A DNA stretch of 64,000 bases from Streptomyces sp. DH5 (GCF_020873915.1 NZ_JAHWGP010000004.1:186001-250000), one strand, 5' to 3'. Shown: positions 41,848 to 53,226, counted from the stretch's first letter. The notes: generated by a model not told the origin, from the sequence alone. Made by a program: numbers and translations.

Positions 41848-43458
41848 GTGGTGACCTTGGACGTACGGCCTCAGCTGCTCGACGCACTCTCCGCCCTGCG
41901 CGACCGTGTCGCCGCCGCACGCTTCCCGCTGCCCCTGGCCGGGGCCGCCCGCGCGCGTGCCAACCGCGACGAACTCCTCGCCCAGCTCGACGACTATCTG
42001 GTGCCCCGGCTGAGAGATCCCGCAGCGCCCCTGCTGGCCGTCGTCGGTGGATCCACCGGGGCCGGGAAGTCCACCCTGGTGAACTCCCTCGTCGGCCGGC
42101 GCGTCAGCGAGGCGGGCGTACTGCGGCCGACGACACGGACACCGGTGCTTGTCTGCCATCCGGAGGATCACCACTGGTTCAGCGGGATGCGGGTGCTGCC
42201 CGACCTCACACGCGTCTGGGTACCCCACCACCAGGACCCGGCGGACGACCTGCTCCTGCCCGGAGAGAACCCGGCGCGCGTCCTGCGCGTCGAGACCGCC
42301 GACACCCTGCCGCCCGGCCTCGCCCTCCTCGACGCCCCCGACATCGACTCCCTGGTGTCCGACAACCGCGTCCTGGCCGCCGAACTCATCAACGCCGCGG
42401 ACATCTGGATCATGGTCACCACCGCCGCCCGCTACGCCGACGCCGTCCCCTGGCACATGCTGCGCACCGCCAAGGAGTACGACGTCAGCCTCGTGACCGT
42501 GCTGGACCGGGTCCCCCACCAGGTCGTCTCCGAGGTGTCACGGCAGTACGGCGCCCTGCTCACCAAGGCCGGACTCGGCCACGTGCCGCGCTTCACCGTG
42601 CCCGAGCTGCCCGAGTCGGCGTGGGGCGGCGGACTGCTGCCCGCCACCGCCGTGGCGGCCCTGCGCACCTGGCTCGTGCACCAGACGCTGGACCCCGCCG
42701 CGCGCCAGCACGTCATGGCCCGCACGGCCCACGGCGTCCTGGACTCCCTCAACGCGCGCCTGCCCGAACTGGCCGGAGCCGCCGCCGCCCAGTACGCCGC
42801 CGCGCTGCGGCTCACCGCCGCCATCGAGGGCGCCTACGACAGCGAGCACTCGCGCGTGCGGGGCCGGCTCCAGGCCGGAGCCGTACTGGCCGGGGACGCG
42901 CTCAAGCGGTGGCGCGCCTTCCCTCTCGACTGCACCCCGGGCGAACTCCTCGGCACCCTGGTGGAGAGCCTCGGCGCGCTGCTGCTGTGCGCCGTCGCCG
43001 CCGCCGACGAACGCGTGGACGACGCCTGGCGGCGCGAACCCGCCGCGGACGCCCCCGAACTCGCCGCCCGCGACGGAGCCCCGGAGGGCGCCGAACACCG
43101 GATCGGACTGGCCGTACGGCGCTGGCGTCGCGAACTGGAGGAGTTCGCCGAGGACGAGGTGCGCGAACTCGACCGGGGCGTCGCACCCGATCCCGAGCTG
43201 GTCGCCGCGCTCGTCGCGACCGTGCTGCTGGGCGGCCGCCGGGCCAGGACCGCGGGGGAAGGACTCGCCGAGCGGATCGGCGCGCACGGCGCGCTGCGGC
43301 TGCGCGACCGCGGCGGGCGGCTCCTCGTCCAGCACGTGGACCGGGTCATGGAGACCGAACGCGAACGCCGGCTCGCCCCGCTCGACACGCTCGAGGTGCA
43401 CGCGGAACCCCAGTCCGAACTCATCGCCGCGTTGTCCGTACTGCAGAAGGAGAGGTGA
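41848..43458 (+). CDS. dynA: dynamin-like GTPase, first of a pair
   Basis: A 536-residue GTPase with P-loop [19 protein letters not shown] near residue 65, a switch-region LRPTTRTPV, and G3 motif LLDAPDID (DxxG variant) near 155. A long helical remainder fits dynamin-like stalks. No membrane helix is clear. The start is uncertain: the GTG at 41848 gives [11 protein letters not shown]; an ATG at 41809 would add 13 residues. The second GTPase follows 3 bp later. In Streptomyces an adjacent dynamin pair, DynA and DynB, stabilises FtsZ rings at sporulation septa. I assign the names on arrangement and family, not on a search. Confidence 0.82.
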   Translation: MVTLDVRPQLLDALSALRDRVAAARFPLPLAGAARARANRDELLAQLDDYLVPRLRDPAAPLLAVVGGSTGAGKSTLVNSLVGRRVSEAGVLRPTTRTPVLVCHPEDHHWFSGMRVLPDLTRVWVPHHQDPADDLLLPGENPARVLRVETADTLPPGLALLDAPDIDSLVSDNRVLAAELINAADIWIMVTTAARYADAVPWHMLRTAKEYDVSLVTVLDRVPHQVVSEVSRQYGALLTKAGLGHVPRFTVPELPESAWGGGLLPATAVAALRTWLVHQTLDPAARQHVMARTAHGVLDSLNARLPELAGAAAAQYAAALRLTAAIEGAYDSEHSRVRGRLQAGAVLAGDALKRWRAFPLDCTPGELLGTLVESLGALLLCAVAAADERVDDAWRREPAADAPELAARDGAPEGAEHRIGLAVRRWRRELEEFAEDEVRELDRGVAPDPELVAALVATVLLGGRRARTAGEGLAERIGAHGALRLRDRGGRLLVQHVDRVMETERERRLAPLDTLEVHAEPQSELIAALSVLQKER

Positions 43459-43461
43459 CCG

Positions 43462-45315
43462 GTGACCGCCGTCACTGACCAGGACCACACCGAGCACCCC
43501 GAGTCCCCCGAGCACGCCGAGCCCTCCGCGCACGCCGGGAGATCCGAAGGAGCCGAACACCCCGAGTGTTCCGGCCGCCACGACGAGGGGGCGCCCCGGA
43601 CGGACACCGGTGGCCCCTGGGACGACGGGCTGATCGCGCGACGGGTGAACGGGAGCGCGGGCGAGGAGCAGCACCGGGTGACGCCACCGAGGGCGTCCAC
43701 ACCGCAGAAGGTGACCCCGCTGACCTACGGCCCGCAGCTCGGGGCGCGGCTGGAGGCGCTGCGCGAACTCGTGGGGCTCTCCCGCACCCGGCTCGACAAC
43801 CGCACCCTCGCCCAGGCGGGCCGGGTCCTCGACGAGGCCGCCGCACGGTGCGGACTCTCCGGCCGGCACACCGTCGTCGCCCTCGCCGGCGCCACCGGGA
43901 GCGGCAAGTCGCAGCTGTTCAACGCGCTGGCCGGGGTGCCCATCTCCGAGACCGGTGTACGGCGGCCGACCACCGCCGCGCCCATCGCGTGCAGCTGGAG
44001 CGACGGCGCGGCCGGCCTCATCGAACGCCTCGGCATCCCGCCCCGGCTCCGACGGCGCCCCCTCCAGGCGACGGCGGACGCGGACGACCGGCTGCGCGGA
44101 CTCGTCCTGGTCGACCTGCCCGACCACGACTCGGCGGCCGTGCAGCACCGGGAGCAGGTCGACCGCGTGCTGGGGCTGGTCGACGCGGTCATCTGGGTCG
44201 TCGACCCGGAGAAGTACGCCGACGCCATGCTCCACGAGCGCTACCTGCGGCCCATGGCGGCCCACGCGGAGGTCATGTTCGTCGTCCTCAACCAGATCGA
44301 CCGGCTGCCCGGCGAGGCCGCCGAGCAGGTCCTGGACGACCTGCGGCGCCTCCTCGACGAGGACGGCATCGCCCTCGGCGAGTACGGCGACCCCGGCACG
44401 TCGGTGTTCGCCCTGTCCGCGCTCACCGGTGAGGGGGTCGGCGATCTGCGGGAGGCGCTCGGCCGGTTCGTCGCCGAACGCGGAGCTCCGGCCCGCCGGA
44501 TCTCCGCGGACGTGGACATCGCGGCGGCCCGGCTGTGGCCCGTGTACGCGACCCGTCGCCGTACCGGGTTGAGCGAGGAGGCACGCGAGGAGTTCTCCGA
44601 CCGGCTCGCGGACGCGGTGGGCGCCACCGCGGCGGGCGAGGCGGCCGAACGCGCCTGGCTGCGCAACGCCAACCGTGCCTGCGGCACGCCCTGGCTGCGG
44701 CTGTGGCGCTGGTGCCAGGAACGGGGCGAGCCGACCACCGGCCGGGCCACCCTGCGCGGGCAGCCCGACGAGGAGGCCACGGCCCGGCAGCGTGTGGAGC
44801 AGGCGGTGCGCACGGTCGCCGACCGGGCCTCGGCCGGACTGCCGGCGCCGTGGGCGCAGGCGGTGCGGGAGGCGGCCGTCCGCGGATCCCAGGGACTGCC
44901 CGAGGCGCTGGACGAACTCGCCGTTCGCGCCGGACTGCCCCCGGGGAGGCCGCCGCGGCCCGGATGGTGGCCGGTGGCGGTGCTCGCCCAGGTGTCGATG
45001 ACGGTCCTTCAGTTCGTGGGCGGACTGTGGCTGCTGGCGCAGATCATCGGGGTCATGGCGCCGAACCTGGGGGTGCCGGTGCTGCTGATGGTGATCGGCA
45101 TCGTCGGCGGGCCGCTCATCGAGTGGAGTTGCCGCCTGGCCGCCCGGGGGCCCGCCCGGCGGTACGGCCTGGAGGCGGAGAGACGCCTGCGGGATGCGGC
45201 CGCGGGCTGTGGACGGGCCCGCGTCCTGGACCCGGTGGCGGCGGAACTCCTGCGCTACCGGGAGGTACGCGAGCAGTACGGGCGGGTCACCGGGACGGTG
45301 GCCCGAACGGGCTGA
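43462..45315 (+). CDS. dynB: dynamin-like/YfjP-type membrane GTPase, second of the pair
   Basis: A 617-residue protein. The first 90 residues are acidic and disordered (EHPESPEHAEPSAHAG). The GTPase domain has P-loop LAGATGSGKSQLFNALAG near residue 145, RRPTTAAPIA (G2), LVDLPDHDS (G3) and VLNQIDRLPG (G4 NxxD variant), with ALSAL as G5. Near the C-terminus two membrane helices (VLAQVSMTVLQFVGGLWLLA and IGVMAPNLGVPVLLMVIGIV) form a hairpin. The GTG start has GGAGAGG just upstream, over the first gene's stop. It is probably the membrane-bound partner of the first GTPase in division-septum remodelling. Confidence 0.85.
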   Translation: MTAVTDQDHTEHPESPEHAEPSAHAGRSEGAEHPECSGRHDEGAPRTDTGGPWDDGLIARRVNGSAGEEQHRVTPPRASTPQKVTPLTYGPQLGARLEALRELVGLSRTRLDNRTLAQAGRVLDEAAARCGLSGRHTVVALAGATGSGKSQLFNALAGVPISETGVRRPTTAAPIACSWSDGAAGLIERLGIPPRLRRRPLQATADADDRLRGLVLVDLPDHDSAAVQHREQVDRVLGLVDAVIWVVDPEKYADAMLHERYLRPMAAHAEVMFVVLNQIDRLPGEAAEQVLDDLRRLLDEDGIALGEYGDPGTSVFALSALTGEGVGDLREALGRFVAERGAPARRISADVDIAAARLWPVYATRRRTGLSEEAREEFSDRLADAVGATAAGEAAERAWLRNANRACGTPWLRLWRWCQERGEPTTGRATLRGQPDEEATARQRVEQAVRTVADRASAGLPAPWAQAVREAAVRGSQGLPEALDELAVRAGLPPGRPPRPGWWPVAVLAQVSMTVLQFVGGLWLLAQIIGVMAPNLGVPVLLMVIGIVGGPLIEWSCRLAARGPARRYGLEAERRLRDAAAGCGRARVLDPVAAELLRYREVREQYGRVTGTVARTG

Positions 45316-45616
45316 GGCTCTCTCCGGGCGGATGTGGAGGCCGAGCCGAAACCGCCGGCCGGTGGATTCGGCTCGACCGCGTCCACCAGCCGACGGCGCG
45401 CAGTCCCTCCTGTGGGTGACGGAGATGTCCACAGGCCGGAGGTCGTCCACAGCGCTCGGCGGGCCCGGCCCGACGGCGGCAGTCTGGCTCCACGGCGATC
45501 GCGGCACGGTCCGCGGCCGCCGCGCCAGACGGCAGCCGTACGGGACGGGCCCGTACGCGTATCCGCCCGGCGCCGGTGTGACGGCCGGCGGACGCGGGCG
45601 AGGGAAGGCGGACGCG
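45316..45616. other. 301-bp intergenic region before the SSB gene
   Basis: No convincing short gene or RNA is visible here. The region repeats GTCCACAG-like strings (TGTCCACAGG and CGTCCACAGC near 45425–45455). It probably holds the SSB promoter. Confidence 0.4.
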
Positions 45617-46096
45617 ATGAACGAGACGATGGTGTGCGTGGTCGGGAACGTGGCGACACGACCGGTGTACCGGGAGACGGCCTCCGGCCCGGCGGCCAGG
45701 TTCCGGGTGGCGGTCACCTCCCGGTACTGGGACCGGGAGAAGGGCGCCTGGGCGGACGGACACACCAACTTCTTCACGGTCTGGGCCAACCGCCAGCTCG
45801 CCACGAACACCGCGGCGTCCCTGTCGGTGGGCGAGCCGGTGATCGTCCAGGGCCGGCTGAAGGTGCGCACGGAGACGCGGGAGGGGCAGCAGGGCTGGAT
45901 GTCGGCGGACATCGACGCGGTGGCGATCGGCCACGACCTCGCCCGCGGTACCACCGCCTTCCGCCGCGTCCCACGCCCGGAACAGCCGACCTCGACGGAT
46001 CGAGCCGAGCCCAACTGGGAGAGCGAAGCGGAGACTTCGCAGGCAACTGGGGCGGCTTCGAACCAACCTCGCCCACAGCAGGCCGTCATGACGTGA
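45617..46096 (+). CDS. ssbB: single-stranded DNA-binding protein, second-paralogue type
   Basis: A 159-residue protein with an OB-fold SSB domain (about 1–110): MVCVVGNVATRPVYRET, FRVAVTSRYWDREKGAW and HTNFFTVWANRQLATN are conserved positions. The C-terminal tail is short and lacks the acidic DDDIPF-type tip that recruits partners in the housekeeping SSB. This fits Streptomyces SsbB, which functions in chromosome segregation during sporulation. GGAAGG precedes the ATG. Its place behind the dynamin pair links it to cell division, and I take the symbol from that pattern. Confidence 0.82.
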   Translation: MNETMVCVVGNVATRPVYRETASGPAARFRVAVTSRYWDREKGAWADGHTNFFTVWANRQLATNTAASLSVGEPVIVQGRLKVRTETREGQQGWMSADIDAVAIGHDLARGTTAFRRVPRPEQPTSTDRAEPNWESEAETSQATGAASNQPRPQQAVMT

Positions 46097-46351
46097 CGTC
46101 AGTCGGACGAACCGAGGCTTATCGACGGATGCGCACCCAAACCAGCCCGGGTGATGTGCCGACAAGCCCGCCCGCGAGGGCTCCGGCGATAACGATTCCG
46201 AGTCGGATCCCTCCTCCGGCGTGATCACCGGCAAGCGCTGTCCGCCGTCTCCTTAGGATGCCGGGACGGCTCCGGGTGCTCACGGGGCCGGTGATTCTGC
46301 TGGTGGGACCGTCCCCCCGCGCCGATGGGGTCCCGCTCGGAAGGGAATTAG

Positions 46352-47767
46352 GTGTCTGTTTCGTTCTCCGCGTGGACCTCGCGCGGACGTGGGTCGGCCC
46401 GCCTCGCCGCGGGAACGCTGGTGTCCGGACTGGTCGCCGCCACCGTGCTGGCCGGTGCCGGAACGGCGGCCGCCGACGCCGGCGGAACAGCACCGGGACA
46501 CAGCGGAGCCGCGGCGACCATAGGCGGGCTCAAGACGTACGGCGCCGCCGTCATACGCGGCGCCTCCGGCGACACGCAGGTGTCGGCGGGGCTGTTCGAG
46601 ATGTCCGTCGAGGGCGGTGGCACGCTGCACACCTACTGCGTCGACGTCCACACCCCGACCCAGAAGGACGCCAAGTACCACGAGACCGCCTGGAGCGGCA
46701 CGTCGCTGGGCGTCAACGAGGACGCCGGCAGGATCCGCTGGATCCTGCGGAACTCCTACCCGCAGGTGAACAACCTCGCCGCGCTGGCGAAGAAGGCGGG
46801 CATCCGGGGCCAGTTCACCGAGCAGGACGCCGCGGCCGGCACCCAGGTGGCCATCTGGCGGTACTCCGACGACGTGGACGTGGACGCCGCCGACCCCCAG
46901 GCCGAGCAACTCGCCGACTACCTCCATAAGAAGGCCCGCGACCAGCAGGAGCCCAAGGCGTCCCTGACCCTCGACCCGCCGGCCGTCTCCGGCCGCCCTG
47001 GCGAGCGGATCGGCCCGGTGACGGTCCGCACCGACGCCCGCAGCGTGACCGTCTCCCCGCCGGCGGACGCGGCCACGAGCGGCGTGCGGATCGTCGACGC
47101 GAACGGCGAGCCGGTCACCACCGCCACCGACGGCGGCCGGATCTTCTTCGATGTGCCCGAGGACGAGGCGGCGGGCAGCGTCGCGGTGACCGTCCAGGCC
47201 TCCACGACGGTGCCGGTCGGCCGCGCCTTCGTCTCCGAGAGCCGCAGCCAGACACAGATCCTGGCCGGCTCCAGCGAGTCGACCGTCTCCGCGACCGCGA
47301 GCGCCACCTGGTCCGAGGGCGGCGCGACCCCCGCCGTGTCGGCCCGCGAGAACTGCGCCAAGGGCGGCGTCGACCTCACCGTCACCCACCGGGGCGATGT
47401 CCCCTTCACCTTCTCCCTGGCCGGTACGGAGCACACTGTCGCCGCGGGCAAGTCCGCCACGGTGACGGTGCCGCTCAACGAGGACCAGCCCTACGACTTC
47501 ACGCTCGAGGGGCCGCCCGGCTTCGAGCAGCGCTTCACCGGCATGCTCGACTGCCGCACCCGCGCCGCCGAGGCGGGCACCACCACCCAGACCCTCACGG
47601 CCCCCGGCCCCAGCCCTTATGCGGGCGCCCCTTCCGACACCGACCTCGCCGCGACCGGCGCCTCCAGCGCTACCCCCTGGATCACCGGCACCGCGATAGC
47701 CCTGGTCGTCCTCGGCGGAGCGGGCCTGGTCATCACCCGTCAGCGACAGAGCCCGTCCGGCGACTGA
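46352..47767 (+). CDS. thioester-domain (TQXA) surface protein with sortase signal
   Basis: A 471-residue wall protein. A signal peptide ends near AAADA. The thioester domain has Cys in HTYCVDVHTP (about 96) and Gln in the TQVA motif GTQVAIWRYSD (about 164), which are known to form a Cys-Gln thioester that can bind surfaces covalently. Then come beta-sandwich repeats. The C-terminus has LAATG, a hydrophobic helix (ITGTAIALVVLGGAGLVI) and a short basic tail, a class E sortase signal. The GTG start has GGAAGGG upstream. It stands alone between the SSB gene and a long sparse region. A role in adhesion of hyphae is likely. Confidence 0.92.
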   Translation: MSVSFSAWTSRGRGSARLAAGTLVSGLVAATVLAGAGTAAADAGGTAPGHSGAAATIGGLKTYGAAVIRGASGDTQVSAGLFEMSVEGGGTLHTYCVDVHTPTQKDAKYHETAWSGTSLGVNEDAGRIRWILRNSYPQVNNLAALAKKAGIRGQFTEQDAAAGTQVAIWRYSDDVDVDAADPQAEQLADYLHKKARDQQEPKASLTLDPPAVSGRPGERIGPVTVRTDARSVTVSPPADAATSGVRIVDANGEPVTTATDGGRIFFDVPEDEAAGSVAVTVQASTTVPVGRAFVSESRSQTQILAGSSESTVSATASATWSEGGATPAVSARENCAKGGVDLTVTHRGDVPFTFSLAGTEHTVAAGKSATVTVPLNEDQPYDFTLEGPPGFEQRFTGMLDCRTRAAEAGTTTQTLTAPGPSPYAGAPSDTDLAATGASSATPWITGTAIALVVLGGAGLVITRQRQSPSGD

Positions 47768-48243
47768 CCCACGGCAGTGGGACCCCCGGGCTTCCAGCCG
47801 GGGAGCGGCGGGTGCCGCTCCCCGGGTGGCCGGTCACCGGCTCCGTCGGCGGCAGGCATATCCACGCCGACGGCCCGGGACCTCCCGGCTGCTCGATGCC
47901 CTGGACGGCAACGGGCCCCACGTCCTGGGCCATGACGGCAAGCACCTGATCCAAGGGCGGTAAGGGTTTCCCTACTTCATCAAGCCCGCGCACGGCGCGG
48001 GAGCGTGCCGCCTGTACGGCGGCCCGCCCGGCGGCGCGCCGGCGGCAGCGGGCATGAAAGGGGCAGACACCCTCTGTGGCTGGGGCGGTCGGCTCCACGG
48101 CTTCAGGCAGCCACTTCGGGGCGAGCCTCGAAGATCATGACCCCAACGTCGTGCTGCAACGGGCAGGTCCACAGACTGCACGACGCGCCGGAAGCTTAAA
48201 GGGCCATGATCACTCGCCCCAAGGCAGCACCCGCCCAAAGCCG
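47768..48243. other. 476-bp region without a supported gene
   Basis: Reading frames here have irregular codon use and no start with a ribosome site. I see no tRNA, repeat array or insertion-sequence end. It may be decayed coding sequence, but nothing is recognisable. Confidence 0.4.
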
Positions 48244-48474
48244 CTACGCCGGCCTGTTCGGATCGCCAGCGGTCCGCTTCGCTCGAAGGCGCTGGAGGCC
48301 CAGGGCGGCCCAGACCGGCACGGAGACGCCGGCACACACGATCAAGACGAGCGAGCCACCTGAGTCTGGACGGTCGATGAGCCACATGACGGCTACTGCT
48401 GCCCATAACGCAGCAACCACGAACGCCGCCGCGGGACTGCTGTGCGCCCATGTCAAGATCCTGCGCTGCTCCAC
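48244..48474 (-). CDS. small two-helix membrane protein (76 aa)
   Basis: The GTG at 48474 is preceded by GGAGGA at proper spacing, which makes this frame credible. The product starts VEQRRILTWAHSS and has two membrane helices (AAAFVVAALWAAVAVMWLI and LVLIVCAGVSVPVWAALGL) joined by a short polar turn, then a basic tail (QRLRAKRTAGD). It has no family I recognise. Both neighbours are far away, so it appears to be a single gene in a sparse region of about 1.1 kb. Confidence 0.55.
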   Translation of the reverse strand: MEQRRILTWAHSSPAAAFVVAALWAAVAVMWLIDRPDSGGSLVLIVCAGVSVPVWAALGLQRLRAKRTAGDPNRPA

Positions 48475-48886
48475 GACGCCTCCTCCGTGTCGCATGACTT
48501 CTACCCGCTGCTTCTCTGTGCACGGACGGGGAGAGGATTCACCGGCTATCGCTGAGGCGGCAGGGAGGCACGGGACGGCCCGGGTGGATTCCCTGGGCCG
48601 TCCATGTGCCGTCCCTGGGCCGTCGAAGAGCGCTCAACGACGACCAGCGCTGGCAAACACCGACACCTGAGCGGCAGGTCGCAGCATTGATCGATTACGT
48701 TGTCGCAGGTCAGGACCCCGGCTGGGCACTTCTTCGGCTACTGACCGCGCTCGAGGGAGCTTGACTCACCCATTGAGGATCCGCCGACCTCAGTGTCCGC
48801 ACATGGCTCCGCGACGGAGGCGGTGGCGAACCGCTCCCTCCGCGTCGCCCTGGCAGTCGCTCAGCTCCTGCCCGGGCCGGGGGCAG
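48475..48886. other. 412-bp region without a supported gene
   Basis: I see no frame with a ribosome site or recognisable motif. A short direct repeat of GGCCGTCCATG/GCCGTCCCTG is present near 48595–48625. Confidence 0.35.
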
Positions 48887-49318
48887 TCAGCCGGCAAGGG
48901 GCAGGACAGCCGCTATCGCGTTCCGGTCTTTGCGGCCGACCAACGGGAAGATGATCTTCAAACCCTGTTCGCTGTCCGGCGAGGAGACCACGAAGGACGA
49001 GTTGAGCAGGCGCTCCTTGACCTCCGAGCGGACGAGACCGGCGCGCGGGATCGTCATCACGTGCTCCTCCGGCCGGGCGAACATCGGGTTCGCCCGGAAG
49101 ATGAAGATGCGACGGCCGGTCATTGCCAAGTACATGGGGGTCGGCGTGGGGATCACGGCCATCCCGCCGCTCATGATGGCCGAGGCTGCCGCGAACGCTG
49201 CGGTCCGGCGCACCGAGACCGAACTCAGGTTCACGATGGTCACCACCTCAACCTGCTCGTCGGGCTCGAGCATGGGGTCGACAGCGGCCAGCAGCAGTCG
49301 GCGGCGCTTTCCGTTCAC
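48887..49318 (-). CDS. hypothetical protein with a PH-like or SHOCT-free membrane-associated core
   Basis: A 143-residue protein starting at a GTG with GGAG 8 bp upstream. It begins with a basic segment and LLLAAVDPMLEPDEQVEVVTI, then one weakly hydrophobic helix (AFAAASAIMSGGMAVIPTPT). A strand-rich region follows, with YLAMTGRRIFIFRAN, VMTIPRAGLVRSEVKE and FPLVGRKDRNAIAAVL. This order (helix, then repeated beta strands ending in GRKDRN) resembles small PH-like domain proteins of actinobacteria. I cannot assign a role. It lies divergently from ettA. Confidence 0.65.
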   Translation of the reverse strand: MNGKRRRLLLAAVDPMLEPDEQVEVVTIVNLSSVSVRRTAAFAAASAIMSGGMAVIPTPTPMYLAMTGRRIFIFRANPMFARPEEHVMTIPRAGLVRSEVKERLLNSSFVVSSPDSEQGLKIIFPLVGRKDRNAIAAVLPLAG

Positions 49319-49743
49319 GGGCGGTACTCCTGAGGGTTGGGCTGACCGGAGGGGGCACTCCTGTCCGGCATGCGCCAGTCCGGCTTCCCGGGCGTCGTCG
49401 CAGGCTACCGGTGCCCCGGAAGCAGCCGCAGGCTGGGCCTTCGTCGGCCCGGTCGGCGTGAGTCGTCGGCAAGACCAGCGATAGCGGCCACGGGCCGCCC
49501 CAGGGGGAGGGAGCAAGGTGCGGGGAGTCGCACTCTCTGCCTGCCCCGGGCCGTCGGTGGGCCGTGCGAGGCTGCCCGAGGCCGAGCGATGGCGACCGAC
49601 AGTGCCAGTCGAGCCACGACCGCCAGCGACGAAACCGCAGGTCAGCGCCCCCCGATCAGATGGGTTTCCCCCCAGGGGTGGCGGTCGGGCAAGATGGGGT
49701 GTATCTGCCCACTGCCAGATTTCAAGCTGCCGGACGGTTTCTC
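49319..49743. other. 425-bp divergent region upstream of ettA
   Basis: This gap should contain promoters for the leftward hypothetical gene and for ettA. The stretch just before ettA (49660–49743) is lower in GC. No riboswitch-like structure could be established by eye. Confidence 0.4.
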
Positions 49744-51408
<1,665 letters not shown>

Positions 51409-51412
51409 TCTC

Positions 51413-51835
51413 TTGCGGCACATCTACCGCTGCCCGCTGCGCTGGGCGGACATGGACGCGTACGGCCACGTCAACAACGTGGTGTTCCTCCGCTACCTGG
51501 AGGAAGCCCGCATCGACTTCCTGTTCCGCCCGGAGAAGGACTTCCAGCAGGGGTCCGTGGTGGCGCGCCACGAGATCGACTACAAGCGGCAGCTCGTCCA
51601 CCGGCACCACCCGGTCGACATCGAGCTGTGGGTCACCGAGATCAGGGCGGCGTCCTTCACCCTCACCTACGAGGTGAAGGACGACGACCTCGTCTACGTC
51701 CGCGCGTCGACGGTGATCGTGCCGTTCGACTTCGAGGCGCAGCGTCCGCGCCGGCTCACCGGTGAGGAGCGCGCGTTCCTCCGGGAGTACACGGACGACC
51801 CCGCCGGCGAAGAGGAGGAGGCCGTCGCCGCATGA
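51413..51835 (+). CDS. acyl-CoA thioesterase, hotdog fold (4HBT)
   Basis: A 140-residue hotdog-fold enzyme with the 4HBT signature LRWADMDAYGHVNNVVFLRY, whose Asp is the catalytic residue, followed by EEARIDFL. The remaining strands (HEIDYKRQLVHRHHPVDIEL, then FTLTYEVKDDD) complete the fold. It hydrolyses an acyl-CoA thioester. The start is a TTG only 4 bp after the ettA stop; the next gene overlaps its stop by ATGA. Co-transcription with ettA is likely, but a functional link is unclear. Confidence 0.9.
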   Translation: MRHIYRCPLRWADMDAYGHVNNVVFLRYLEEARIDFLFRPEKDFQQGSVVARHEIDYKRQLVHRHHPVDIELWVTEIRAASFTLTYEVKDDDLVYVRASTVIVPFDFEAQRPRRLTGEERAFLREYTDDPAGEEEEAVAA

Positions 51836-52497
51836 CGGTCCTCCACCTCGCCGACGAGGGGGAGGCCGCGGATCTCGCGGCCTTCCTCTCCCGGCTGCTG
51901 CGCTACGACCGTGCGGCCGCGGTGCGACTGCAGGCGGCCGGCACGGCGCTGGCCGTCTTCGGGCGGCCGCCCTCCTTCGAGGTGCTCACCATCCGCGCCG
52001 TACGGCTGGCGAAGCCGTACGAGAAGGGGCTCGACGTCACGCTGGACGTGACCGTGTCCGCGGGTGAACTGCTGGAGTCCGTCGACGAGTCGGCCGCCAC
52101 GGCCGCCGTGCCGGGCGCGGTGACCGGACCGCCGTGGGCCGGCGTGCTTCCGCCGCGCGGCGGCTGGCGGGCCGAGCCCGGACTGCCGGCGCCCGAGCGG
52201 CTGCGGGAACTCGTCGCCGCGTCGGTCGCCGAGTTCCGGTCCCGTACGGAAGGGCTGGAGCCCCAGGCGCGTACGCGGGCCGAACTCGACCGCATCGGGC
52301 GGGAGATATGGTCCCGTACGGTCGCGGGGACCGGGCTTCCGGTGCGTGCGGTGCACGCCGCCCAGTCACTGGGGTTCCTGCGCGGGGCGGAACAGGGGCT
52401 GTTCTCCTCGGGGAGCTGGCTCCGGCTGCGCACCCCCTACGGCTCGGTCGCGGTGCGGCGGGCGGGGGCCGGCGCGCTGGGTCTCAGCGTGCGCTAG
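51832..52497 (+). CDS. conserved actinobacterial hypothetical protein
   Basis: A 221-residue cytosolic protein with no membrane helix or known catalytic motif. Landmarks are LAAFLSRLLRYDRAAAVRLQ at the N-terminus, FGRPPSFEVLTIRAVRLA, PPRGGWRAEPGLPAPERLRE and AVHAAQSLGFLRG, ending in a basic strand region. Its start overlaps the thioesterase stop in ATGA, so it is third in an ettA operon. I recall proteins of this kind next to ettA in other streptomycetes, without a described role. Confidence 0.75.
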   Translation: MTVLHLADEGEAADLAAFLSRLLRYDRAAAVRLQAAGTALAVFGRPPSFEVLTIRAVRLAKPYEKGLDVTLDVTVSAGELLESVDESAATAAVPGAVTGPPWAGVLPPRGGWRAEPGLPAPERLRELVAASVAEFRSRTEGLEPQARTRAELDRIGREIWSRTVAGTGLPVRAVHAAQSLGFLRGAEQGLFSSGSWLRLRTPYGSVAVRRAGAGALGLSVR

Positions 52498-52584
52498 CTC
52501 CAGGTGCCCCGCCTGCTCTCGTCTCCCCGCCTGCTCGTATTCCGTTGCCTGCTCGTATTCCTTCGCCCACGCCCGTTCGCCGGG

Positions 52585-53136
52585 TCACGCTGTCACGCCC
52601 GTCCGTCGGGTCGCTCCCGTTCGCTGTCGTCCGGCCGGACGGGCCAGGCCCCGCAGCGGCAGCGGGTACAGGCGCACCAGCGGCAGCGCGGCGATCATCC
52701 CCACCAGCACCGGGCCGGCGACACCAGCGCGTCCCCGGACGCAGCCTCGCCCCCGGCCGTGCCGCGGGTGCGCAGCGCCACGACCGCGCCCACCGCCACG
52801 GTGACCAGGGTGGGTTCGGCGACCGTACGACGCCGCGACGGGCGGGCCGCGGCGATGTCCTCGCGGGCGGCGTGCACGCGTACCGCGCGGTGCGCCGCGA
52901 CGGCCCGCAGCGGCGGGCGCCGCACAGGCCAGGAGGGCGACAGCGCCCGCGGCGGCCACCGCGTACGATGTGCGGCCCCCGGGGACCAGGAGCAGGGTGG
53001 CGAACGGACCCAGTGCGGCGGCGGGCCCGGCGACCACCGCGGTCTCCGCCGGCAGGCGGGCGGCGAGACCGCCGAGGGAGGCGCCGCGGGCGCGCAGCAG
53101 GGTGAGTCCGGCGCGGCGCCGGCCGACGGCGACTTG
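52585..53136 (-). pseudogene. remnant of an FtsX-type permease
   Basis: On the minus strand from about 53134 the frame reads LTLLRARGASLGGLAARLPA, ETAVVAGPAAALGPFATLLL and SYAVAAAGAVALLAC, typical of large Streptomyces FtsX-like permeases. At about 52920 the frame shifts; the next frame gives LRAVAAHRAVRVHAAREDIA and VTVAVGAVVALRTRGTAG. At about 52705 it shifts back to VLVGMIAALPLVRLYPLPL. Neither a start nor the rest of the protein is present. The fragment is therefore truncated at both ends and frameshifted twice, and its ATPase partner is absent. Confidence 0.72.
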
Positions 53137-53226
53137 ACCGGATCGTGATCGGAACGCGGAGGCGCACGTTCGGAACGTGACCGTGGTGCGACCGTGGTGT
53201 CGCCCCGGTCCGGCCCCGGCGTCTCC

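Noticed and set aside
42538-46089. 1183-codon open frame on the minus strand
   Set aside because: It is antisense to the dynamin pair and SSB and shows no coherent domain.
47860-47965. Short frame suspected as a transposase scrap
   Set aside because: No inverted ends, catalytic motif or second fragment could be found.
48206-48670. 154-codon plus-strand frame opposite the two-helix membrane gene
   Set aside because: No ribosome site; the minus strand has GGAGGA before a GTG and two clear helices.
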